A program made the position numbers and the translations under genes. A stretch of DNA of 64,000 nucleotides from the NCBI GenBank assembly GCA_029582155.1, contig CM055895.1, positions 10,791,770-10,855,769 of the forward strand, given 5' to 3'. This document shows positions 1-8,529 of this stretch, in pieces. The notes beneath the pieces were generated by a model, which saw nothing but the letters and a program-made list of their open reading frames with translations, was not told the origin of the DNA and did not search any database. The stretch comes from Panopea generosa (taxonomy: Eukaryota; Mollusca; Bivalvia; Adapedonta; Hiatellidae). Every line of letters begins with the position of its first letter. Positions within the stretch are counted from its first letter, which is position 1.

Positions 1-245
1 GCCTTTGGAGACCTCTAATATAGACACTTTTGGACACCTCTAATATAGACACCTTTGGACACCTCTAATATAGAAGACTTTTGAATAATTGGGTGAATTA
101 TGTTTATATTAACTGACAGAGTGGAAAACAGTGCATGAAGTGCTCAGATTGATTGTTACGAGCAATCTGAACTCTTCCTGCACTGTTTTCAAAGGCCTTC
201 TGTGATTGGTGTGGGAAAACGCGTATCTATGGAGAAAAGGGTTAA
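1..245 (+). mobile_element. TTAA-ended MITE with internal hairpin, copy 1 (left end cut off)
   Basis: The segment matches, in inverted orientation, a second copy at 51399-51667. It contains about three units of a 26-bp minisatellite (1-85) and a hairpin of roughly 70 bases (about 129-192) whose arms of about 30 bases share the core AGATTG...CAATCT and end in GAAAACAGTGCA/TGCACTGTTTTC. The right end reads GGAGAAAAGGGTTAA and stops at a TTAA. The complete copy has imperfect terminal inverted repeats that also end in TTAA, as in piggyBac-like non-autonomous elements. Superfamily placement is inference. Confidence 0.65.
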
Positions 246-1189
246 TAAGTCAATGTAAACTGTGTTGCCCATAATGAACATATCTCTAATAATAAAGTCT
301 TTTCTATAACAACAAATTGGTAGAAAGAAAGTAAACAAGAATTCCGCGGAATGATATGCCTCGCCGTGTCCGCTTTGACCTTTAATGTACACATGGGAGA
401 GAAAAAAATTAAAATATTATATTCATACAAGAGCTATTTAACTTGGTTAATGTAGCTTGTTTATTGACTAAGAAATATTGTAGGAAGTATTGTGTGAAGT
501 TTCGATCAAATACATTAAGTGATTTTTTAGATATAAACTTGATGGTAGTTGCACATAAAACTTTAACCAGTATTTCTAAATAAAACATATTTAAAAAAAA
601 TAAAATAACAAAACAAAAACAAAAACAAAAACAAATGAAAATAAACAAATAATAAAAAAAATTAAAAAATTTAAATAAATAAAAAAAAAAAGTACTTAGC
701 ATCTGCATTATATTATGTAATGCAGGGTGTTAGTTGAAACTATGATCCAAGTATGAGTGTCCTAGCACTAAGTGCTTATTGAGAAATAGTGTAAAAAAAC
801 AAAACTAAACGTTGGAGCTAAATATATATGTTTGACGCCATTGTGGTTGACGGAAAGCAACACCTTAATCTCGTCTCTCCTTCATCTAGGCAAGACAATA
901 TAAGATATAGCCAGATTTACTTTAGGCACAGATGGACATCTACATTTTGCATCTACAGTTCTACTAAAAGTCTCAGTCTAATTTTTCATTTTCAGTTGAA
1001 GATGTTACCTGCCCGTGATACTTTTGCCCTTGGCAGTATAAAAGTAAAATTAAAGAAAAGTAGAAACATGCAAGGTCACACTGGTAATAAGATGTACAGT
1101 GTTTTGTCTGTCATTATTCATTCATTTGAAGACTAAAAAACTTTTTAAAATGCTTAAATAAATGTTAAGTCTGAATCTGTAGACTCAAT
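246..1189. other. No gene seen; AT-rich, presumed intron of the ABCG-like gene
   Basis: It contains an A-rich tract at 580-690 and no splice-bounded open frame that I trust. I looked for the next ABCG exon on the minus strand, which would follow Walker A, and did not see it, so it probably lies outside the window. Confidence 0.5.
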
Positions 1190-1195
1190 ACTTAC

Positions 1196-1255
1196 GATGA
1201 TTTTCCACTACCTGTTGGTCCCAGAATAGCATTCATTCCTGGTCGAAAGATACCA
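1196..1255 (-). CDS. Walker A exon of an ABCG2-like ABC half-transporter
   Basis: On the minus strand a 60-bp exon is bounded by an acceptor (AATTTCAG) and a strong donor (GTAAGT). It encodes 20 residues containing RPGMNAILGPTGSGKSS; GPTGSGKS is the Walker A (P-loop) motif that binds ATP. The context 'PG-NAILGPTG-GKSS' is that of the ABCG (White) subfamily and is closest to ABCG2. From memory, vertebrate ABCG2 also has Walker A on a short exon of this size. Family members are half-transporters that export lipids, xenobiotics or pigment precursors across membranes as dimers. The exon begins with the last base of a codon and ends after two bases of the next, so it is length-neutral for frame. 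No other exon of this gene was recognised; flanking introns are repeat-rich. Confidence 0.75.
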
Positions 1256-1439
1256 CTGAAATTAATTGATAGAAGAAAATAAGTGAAAGTGCACTTGGTA
1301 CATATATGTCATGCACATGTACAATCATGTATTCTGTAAGTAACTGTCAAGAAACCTCAAAATTATCAAAACATGGTGTAAAAACTATAATTTTTAGAGA
1401 AGACATAAAAAAATATCTACATAAACAGTGAATAAAAGT

Positions 1440-1690
1440 TCAATTACCCTATGATTGGGACAGTAATTTTTTTTTTTTTAAAAATATGATACTGTTTACC
1501 AGTATAGTGCATAGACTTAGCAAAATTACCGTACTTAACCTATGTATTGGGACGAAATTACTGTACTTACCCTATGTATTGGGGCATTAAAAAAAATATT
1601 GTTTTTTAAAATAATAAGTATTGGGACAGCAAAAACTTTAATTATTTGTTGCTGTCTCAATACATAGGGTAAATATGGTACAATATCTCC
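1440..1690. repeat. Foldback repeat around a 'CCCTATGTATTGGG' motif
   Basis: The motif TACCCTATGTATTGGG occurs in direct orientation near 1510-1590 and inverted near 1655-1682 (CTCAATACATAGGGTA), with an AT-rich spacer between. A shorter match (ACCCTATGATTGGGACAG) lies near 1446. This is a foldback or MITE-like structure. No coding role is apparent. Confidence 0.5.
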
Positions 1691-1949
1691 TTTTAAGGAG
1701 TTCACCTCCCCAGGATCCACTGGTATAAACGGTAAATTCATCTCTGTGTCTGAGCACTTGTGAACAGTAGTTTGAAAGTTCAATCAATTGCATGTAAGGT
1801 GAGAAAATGTACACATTAAACAACAGCAGCTATAGATCATACCAAGTTACTAAAACTGCTGTTCATTGAACTTTGATTGACTGCTTGTATTTACTCCAGA
1901 ACTGATTTTTTTCAATCATTTTTTTAAAAAACAAGAAATGTCACTGATA

Positions 1950-2248
1950 AGACTATAATAAATTAATTGCTAGATTATTATCCCCGCCCACAGCCTAATT
2001 TTCATGCCGACTCAACCATTTTTAATTTCATAAAAAAAAAATATATATATATATTAAAGAACATAAAAAAAAATAAAAATAAAAATAAAAATAAAAGATA
2101 AAATCCTCCCGCCCTCCCCGTTTTTAAGGAAAAAAAAAGTATAAATAAAAACTTCAAAAATTTTAAAAAATAAAAAATATAATCTTCCTGCCCTCCCCGT
2201 TAAGAAAAATATGGATGATAATCTAGCAATTAATTTAAAATGGCCTAA
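1950..2248. mobile_element. MITE with TIRs of about 35 bp, copy 1
   Basis: The left end (AAATTAATTGCTAGATTATT, near 1959) and the right end (GATAATCTAGCAATTAATTT, near 2217) are inverted repeats leading to GGCCTA. Two internal segments near 2104 and 2186 share the phrase 'CCGCCCTCCCCGTT' or a close variant. Related copies lie at 58422-58625 and, as an end fragment, at 11640-11705. Confidence 0.65.
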
Positions 2249-2384
2249 GTGTCATATGCCCTACAAATGGTCTGTGAAAATAACGATATGTTTTATAATA
2301 GGTAGCGATGTATCCATGAATATCAAGAGTCATGGACTGACATTTCAAACGAGACATGCAATTTTATGGGATTTTGAAATTAAA

Positions 2385-2494
2385 GTGTGACCTTGATCTT
2401 TGTGTAACCTTGACCTTGACATCTAATGTAAAGGTCTTGGTATTTCTATGCAGGTGACACATCATCATGACATGTTGATTACTTGTGTTAAGCT
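2385..2494 (+). repeat. Left part of the 168-bp tandem repeat, split off by insertion
   Basis: It carries the 'TGACCTTGAC', 'CATCATGACATGTTGAT' and 'TGTTAAGCTA' segments seen in the array at 5130-6175. Joining 2494 to 5127 recreates a normal unit junction, so the array was continuous before the MITE inserted. Confidence 0.65.
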
Positions 2495-3156
2495 ATTTTA
2501 AAGGGAATATAATTATCACAAAAAAATTCTAAGAATGTCTAAAAAAAGTAAAAATATTCAAAATGGATAAAAAGCATCTCATTTTCATAAAAAGATCAAA
2601 TCCGAATGGTTTGGTATATCAAATCCACCAAAACATGAAAAAATCAATGTTTCAGTCGTAGTGGTAAACTTGAAACAAAATCTCCATTCTAAAAATAGAC
2701 TGTATTTAAATACTTCTTGCGAACTTCATATCATCATTCAGACTCGTTCTCAGAAGAAAAAATTTTACAACGTGTAAATATGGATGAACGATGATATTGA
2801 AATCAAAATGAAACCCCGTGACTCATATAAAACAACACAAAATCTGTTGCCATTTTAAGTGGGAAATCTATTTTAGTCTAACCTAGGCATGTAGCCCAAA
2901 ATTAGGAAAACCCTTTTCAACATATTATTTTGGAGTGTAGGGCAAAATACCTCCCGGACATACACCTAACCCTCATTTCTGTATAGGAGGACAAAACAAC
3001 TCCCATGAATTTTACAAGGCGGACAAAACACCTCACGCAGATTTTACAAGGAGGACAAAACACCTTCCACGAATTTTACCATTATTTTGGCATGTTTAAA
3101 TAGATATCATTTTGGCAACACATGGCCAATGAGTATATATAGGCACTAGCTATTAC

Positions 3157-3171
3157 CCGTGCTGCGCACGG
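3157..3171 (-). other. Helitron 3' terminal hairpin (outer)
   Basis: Six-base arms CCGTGC/GCACGG flank a three-base loop, followed on the minus strand by seven bases and CTAG. This is the functional-looking terminator of the element. Confidence 0.8.
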
Positions 3172-3240
3172 AGTTTGAGGCAGGTGTTTGGTGGAGCATG
3201 GTTTGGGTTGACTGTGGCAAAATTATTCTCAAGCAATGAC

Positions 3241-3255
3241 CCGTGCTGCGCACGG
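3241..3255 (-). other. Second, internal Helitron-type hairpin
   Basis: It is identical to the outer hairpin and is followed after the same seven-base spacing by CTTG (3233-3230) instead of CTAG, so the CTRR rule fails at the third base. It looks like an older or bypassed terminator. Confidence 0.7.
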
Positions 3256-3362
3256 TGTTGAGGATGTGGCTTTTTATGGGGGGTGAACCATTCACAGGGT
3301 GTTGGAGTGGAGAGGGTGTTTAGCGTGATGTTACCTTTGTAGCTTTTTTCCTGCTACTGTGT

Positions 3363-3712
3363 CTATAGGACCTCCTTGAAAGTGACATTTTGGGTGAGTG
3401 TCCTGTTGTGGAAAAGTCCTTGTGACAAATTGTTGTCTACTTTGATGTAGATGTTGGAGTAACCTCTAGCTCGTGAAAATGCAACGTAAAGTTGTCCATG
3501 GGAGAATACAGGTGCTGGGAGATAAATTCCAAGTGTATCGAATGTCTGACCCTGGGATTTATTTATTGTCATTGAATAAGCCAGCCTCACTGGGAATTGA
3601 ATCCTCTGTAATGTAAATGGCAGGTTGGCATCTGATGGAGCAAGTTGATGCGTGGGATTAGGACTCGCTGTGAAATGTGGGTTCCTGTGAGAATTTTTTT
3701 TTGTAATTTCCA
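3363..3712 (-). pseudogene. Helitron helicase C-terminus (Pif1-like), frameshifted
   Basis: The minus-strand frame 3590-3363 contains AYSMTINKSQGQTFDTLGIY and, further on, SHGQLYVAFSRAR. These match the late helicase motifs (V and VI) of Helitron Pif1-like helicases, which unwind donor DNA during rolling-circle transposition. Upstream in the same frame is LPFTLQRIQFPVRL, and before that, in another frame, RVLIPRI, so one small deletion near 3645-3650 breaks the gene. The Rep (HUH nuclease) domain and helicase motifs I-IV are missing. The stop falls at 3363-3365, about 215 bases before the element's 3' end. Confidence 0.85.
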
Positions 3713-3727
3713 GGGCCTATAAAATTA

Positions 3728-4080
3728 TTTGGCTCTGTTTGGCAAGTGCCTATTAAGCTGTGAGCACCCCCATTTTACCGGTCACCCATTTGCGGATAAC
3801 ATACTTGGCATACTATTCAACATGCATTGTCATGCTTCCACTCGTCATTGGCACCTATTTCCGGACAGGGATTTGCACATTCAATCAAGCTTTAAAATTC
3901 TTAAAAATTGGCTCCGTTTGCTGCGGGCCTTATTAAGCTGTGAGCACACCTATTGTACCGATCACCTATTTCTGGACAGTCTTACTGATTCATGTATTTG
4001 TCATGCTTACGTTATACGTAGGTGGCACCTATTTTCGAACAGGGAATCGCACATTCAATCAAGCTTTATAAACCGCATAA
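3728..4080. repeat. Tandem duplication of about 175 bp inside the Helitron
   Basis: Two diverged copies (about 3731-3900 and 3910-4078) share 'TTAAGCTGTGAGCAC', 'GGCACCTATTT' and 'GCACATTCAATCAAGCTTTA'. Confidence 0.7.
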
Positions 4081-4244
4081 ACATATTTGACGGTAGGGTG
4101 TAACTGTTATTGCGTTTCCCTAAATTGCGTTTCCCTAACCTTTTCCGCGTTCCCCTTACTTTAATAAGTGATGTGAACTCTATAAAAAACATGAAAAACG
4201 TCGAAAACTGTCTGATAGAAATAATGATAGCGGCTGAATGTCAA

Positions 4245-4680
4245 AATGCTGGCGAGCGAGGGGAGCATTCATTGCATGGTACCGGGAGCATACAGTAGCA
4301 GGCGGGAGAAGCAGTGCACTTTCATCACATACCACTTCTGTCCCATAAAATACAAAAATTCTTCCTAACATAGCTTTATTACTTAATCCTTACGCATCAT
4401 ACTTTTTATCATCACAATTTTCATGTGTTATCATTCAGTTGTAGTGCAATGATTGCTCCCTTCGTTGTGTGGCAGCACGTGATAGCGGCAAATTGTCGAA
4501 CTACTGGCTTGCATGGGGAGCATGCATTGCATGGCACCGGGAGCATACGGTAGCAGGCGGGAGAAGCAAGAACATTTTCATCAGGTTCCAGTTCTGTTCA
4601 ATAAAATACTAAAAATTCTTCCTAACTTAGCTTTATTACTTAATCTTTACGCATCACACTTATTATTATCACAATTTTTT
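4245..4680. repeat. Direct duplication of about 170 bp inside the Helitron
   Basis: Copies at about 4250-4420 and 4510-4678 share 'ACCGGGAGCATAC', 'GTAGCAGGCGGGAGAAGCA' and 'TTCTTCCTAAC-TAGCTTTAT'. They are separated by about 90 bases. Confidence 0.75.
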
Positions 4681-4691
4681 TGTTGCAATGC

Positions 4692-4845
4692 AACGATTGC
4701 TCCCTACGTAGTGTGTTTCACCATTGACAGGTGGCAGCAAATACCGATTGCTCCCTACGTAGTGTGTTTCACCATTGACAGGTGGCAGCAAATACCGGCA
4801 CCCTATTGGTGTGTTTCACCATTCACAGGTGGCAGCAAACACCGG
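4692..4845. repeat. 51-bp tandem repeat, three units, inside the Helitron
   Basis: The units carry GTGTGTTTCACCATTGACAG followed by GTGGCAGCAAATACCG. The first two are almost identical and the third is diverged and slightly shorter. Confidence 0.8.
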
Positions 4846-5129
4846 CAAGTTCCCATGGCGATAGTGACTGAATCTGCGATCGTGGTGATTGAAAATCTTT
4901 CCTGAAGCTACGTTGATACATTATCCACTTTGCCACATAGCTTATCTTCTTCGCCACATTTATAAAGCCCCACATACAAAAAATTAGCACGTTCCTTCAA
5001 GCGGTTTCGGAGGAGATACGTCAATTTACAGACGGCTGCTTACAGAAATAATATATAGATGATATATTGGAAAAAAATGTTTTTGGTCAATTAAAATTTT
5101 TGAAAAATCCTGATATATTCCCTTTAAAA

Positions 5130-6175
5130 TCCCTCCATGTAAAACAAAGTTACAGACCAGACAAGAAATATTAAACAAACTGAAAGTGTGACCTTGACCT
5201 CTGAGGTTAGGTTCTGGGTCTTAACATGTTGATCAATTGATAAATTGAGCCAAGTGTTTTTGAAATCCATCCACGTATGATAAAGTTACAGACTGGACTT
5301 GAAATCTCAAACAGACTCAAAGTGCTGTCGAACAAACGCAAAGTGTGACCTTGACCTTTGAGATACGGGTCTAGGTTTTACACACGACACTTCATCATGT
5401 CATGTTGATCTACTGAGCCAAGTGTTTTTTAAATTTATCCATAGGTGACAAAGTTACAGACCGGACACAAAATCTCAAACAGACCGAAAGTGTCATCAAA
5501 CAAAGTTAAATATCAATTTTGAAGTGGGAGTCTGGGTGTAATGTGCAACATGTCGTCATGTTATGTTGATTATTTGTAGCTAGTATTTATAAAATCCATT
5601 TATGCACTTAAAAGTTACAGGCCTGACACGAAATCTCACACAGACTCAAAGTGTTGCCACACAAACTCAAAGTGTGACCTTGACATTTAAGGTATGGGTG
5701 TGGGTCTTACACGTGACATGTTGTCATGTCATGATGATGAACTGAACCAAGTGTTTTTGAAATTTATCCATAGGTGACAAAGTCACAGACTTGACACGAA
5801 ATCTCAAGCAGACTGAAAGTGTTGTCAAACAAAGTTAAATTTTGACCGTGACCTTTGAAATGGGAGTCTGGGTGTTCATGCGAAATGTCGTCATGTTATG
5901 TTGATCATTTGTAGCTAGTATTTATAAAATATATCTATGCATGACAAGGTTACAGGCCTGACACAAAGTCTCACACAGACTCAAAGTATTGTCAAACAAA
6001 CTCAAGGTAGACCTTGACCTTTGAGGTACACCTGTGGGTCTTACTCAGTACACATCGTCATGTTATGTTGATCATTTTGTAGCAAGTTTTAACAAAATCC
6101 ATTTATGCACGACAAAGTTACAGACAGGACACAAAATACCGGACAGAAGACAGATGGACAGAACCATCACACACA
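5130..6175 (+). repeat. 168-bp tandem repeat, about 7 units
   Basis: 'ACAAAGTTACAGAC' or a close variant recurs near 5144, 5280, 5448, 5606, 5776, 5943 and 6112, giving a period close to 168 bp with one short unit. Each unit also carries 'GTGTGACCTTGACCTTTGA' and 'CATGTTATGTTGATCA' variants. An eighth partial unit lies left of the nested insertions. Confidence 0.75.
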
Positions 6176-6640
6176 TTCCCGAACCATAACATTGTGTACA
6201 AAATCCATTTACTCTCGAAAATGAATTGTATGTGGTGTTATTTAATTCAAGACCTTCTCGACCTTATGTAATAAGCAAATTAAAACCAATTCAAATTAAA
6301 AAAACCTTTGGGCAACGTTTTGGCCGTTTCGTTTCCAGAAGTGATAACAGTCAAACAACAGCATCGTGTCTGAAAACAAACCTGTATGCGTGAACGGGTA
6401 ATCATAAATATATCGTACAACGTTCCTTGATTTTTCATGTTCATTTTTAAACAAAAGGCAAACATTGAAGATGACTCACCTTTGTTGTCAATATTTCTTA
6501 TGACCTTACCATCACCGAAAATGCTACCAAACATTTTATTGCATCACATTTATGTAATGGTTTGGGAGATTACCAGGCGTGACACTCGTACAGGGAAGGA
6601 GGGATGGATGGACAGACACACACACATATTGAAACAGACC
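6176..6640. other. No gene seen
   Basis: Short open frames on both strands lack splice signals or recognisable domains. The right end grades into the GA-rich repeat. Confidence 0.4.
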
Positions 6641-6754
6641 GAGAGAGAGAGAGAGAGACATACAGACAGTCAGAGAAAGAGTCAGACAGACTGAGAGACA
6701 GAGTCAGACAGACTGAGAGAGAGAAAGAGTCAGACCCACATTGAGAAGCCTGAT

Positions 6755-6840
<86 letters not shown>

Positions 6841-6946
6841 TAGAGAGAGAGAGAGAGAGAGAGGACTGAGATGGTAGAGAGAGAGAGAGAGAGAGGAGAG
6901 AGAAGGAGATAGAGATGAGAGGAGAGAGAGAGAGAGAGAGAGAGAG
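6640..6946. repeat. GA microsatellite with interruptions
   Basis: About 300 bases of (GA)n with short CAGACAGTCAGA and GATAGA interruptions. It produces low-complexity SLSLS/ERERE frames that are not genes. Confidence 0.95.
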
Positions 6947-7078
6947 TGCGACATATTGCACGTCTCTAAGGAGTATTTTTGACATTTTTTATTTTGCGTC
7001 TCCCCAACGACAGCAGATCAAATATCCAAATAATAAAAAAGCTGTCCATCCACGCCTTATCATATCAGGCTAAGAGAG
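6947..7078 (+). repeat. Dispersed repeat starting 'GTGCGACATATTGCACGTCT', copy 1
   Basis: It is inverted relative to 41412-41555. GA tracts flank this copy on both sides but not the other. The ends carry GACATATTGCACGTCTC and CACGCCTTAT-ATCAGGCTA. It is probably a short non-autonomous element. Confidence 0.6.
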
Positions 7079-7084
7079 AGAGAG

Positions 7085-8190
7085 AGAATGATGAATTTGT
7101 TTAACTTAACTCGATTCCGATTCTTAATATAACTTTGTCTTCTTTTGTACAGCATTTTTTCGACACCTGAACCGTGTAGTGTATATTATGAATAGTTATT
7201 GTAGATCCAGGTTTACCCTGCACGGACATCGAGGTAGCCAAGTCTTTGAAGGAGCCCCATTTGAAACCGGATTTTCAGCAGGTACCCACACATTGAGTAG
7301 CGTCAGGGTGAGATCGTAGTTATTGGAGATCCGCTTTTATCAACCAAATGTTGCTGAATGTATGAAGGATTCGTGTTATTGGTCGACATGTTTTGTAAAT
7401 AATCAACAGATAATATAGCGAAGTGAATCTTTAAATGCTACCCAATACGCAGAGAAAAAGTTGGTCACATGATAAACGTTTGATCACGTGATGAGTTAGG
7501 TAACCAATGGCACGGACTAAAACGCTGACGGTATATAGACAACTTTAAAGGGACATTGTTGTATAATACTTTGTAAACATGTGTTAATTAATGTGTGTAT
7601 TACGTATATGTTTATAAGTCACAAAATACCAAACATCTGAAGAAACAAAACCATTAGGGAGGGTATGGCAGGTAGTATAGGTACATGGCGGGTCGGGAAG
7701 ACCTCCGTTTTTTTAAGTAATTTGTAAGCATTGAATCCTGCATTCTAATGAGTTTTAAGGGTCAAATCATGGTTGTCAGCGACAACAACAGTAAGGAAAC
7801 ACAACAGGCAGTGTGAAAAACCACTTCCTATTTAAAAATGCCGTGTGTATCCCCACCAGGACACACACGGTTCGTACGTCTTTGTTTCAAGTGCATGAAT
7901 ATTCCTACATCCAAACCTGATGGATATTCATAATTAAACACAAATTGTTGGGATGGTATCGTTTCAAATAGAATTTCAATCCGCAAAGTAAGAATTTTGA
8001 TTTGTGTTCCTAGGATTAATGGAAGTTTTAGATAATTGAAAACGAGATATTGCGTGATTTTGTGTGAATAAGCGAGCGTTCACAAAATCTCAATTAGTTG
8101 CCTTTCCTTCTCTATATAATTACTTGTTTTTTCTTTAAATACACTTGCTTGAGTGTTTTTTTGGTGTGTTTTTTCAATAAAAAATTTTAA
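7085..8190. other. No gene seen
   Basis: Unique-looking AT-rich sequence without a supported exon. 'TTTAAAGGGACATT' at about 7543 resembles the ends of TTAA-type MITEs but no partner was identified. Confidence 0.4.
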
Positions 8191-8226
8191 CACACGCACG
8201 CTCGCACGCACGCTCGCACGCACGCA

Positions 8227-8269
<43 letters not shown>

Positions 8270-8305
8270 ACGCACGCAAACACACACACACGAACGCACG
8301 CACAT
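8190..8305. repeat. CA/CGCA microsatellite
   Basis: (CGCACGCT)n runs into (CA)n and then ACGCAC-rich sequence. It is open in several frames on both strands by composition alone. Confidence 0.95.
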
Positions 8306-8529
8306 GGTACACCTACAACTTGGGCTCCTTGTGCATGAGGTACCAACGGTCGTATTCACCAACCATTCTTGAGCATATTCTTAGACTCAGGCTTGAAATA
8401 CATATTTTAAGTGGAAATGTAATGAAGCCTGTAATATTTTTACAGATACTTTTTTTAGTGACTTAAAATATGCATACCATCCAAAATGGTTACTGTATGC
8501 CCCAATGACAAACCTTGGTATGACTCCAC

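Larger units (their letters stand above)
3146..5062 (-). mobile_element. Helitron remnant with both termini
   Basis: On the minus strand it starts with TC (5062-5061) after a host A. It ends with a GC-rich hairpin (3157-3171; arms CCGTGC/GCACGG), a 7-base spacer and CTAG (3149-3146) before a host T. That is the Helitron structure: 5'-TC, 3' hairpin, CTRR, insertion between A and T, no target duplication. The flanks match a related element lacking the insert near 25460-25490, which supports both ends. Only the C-terminal helicase part of a Rep/helicase protein remains, followed by internally duplicated non-coding DNA, so it cannot move on its own. Confidence 0.85.
2495..5130. mobile_element. 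TTAA-type MITE with 17-bp TIRs, interrupted by a Helitron
   Basis: ATTTTAAAGGGAATATA (2495-2511) is the exact reverse complement of 5114-5130. Without the nested Helitron (3146-5062) the element is about 720 bp. Comparison with neighbouring 168-bp units places the insertion at a TTAA, which suggests piggyBac-type target choice. Relatives occur at 25150-25545, 50640-51075 (inverted) and 51676-52011. No transposase is encoded. Confidence 0.7.

Noticed and set aside
1535..1823. Minus-strand open frames with a GC-richer middle (1690-1780)
   Set aside because: Does not resemble the ABCG sequence expected upstream of Walker A and overlaps a foldback repeat.
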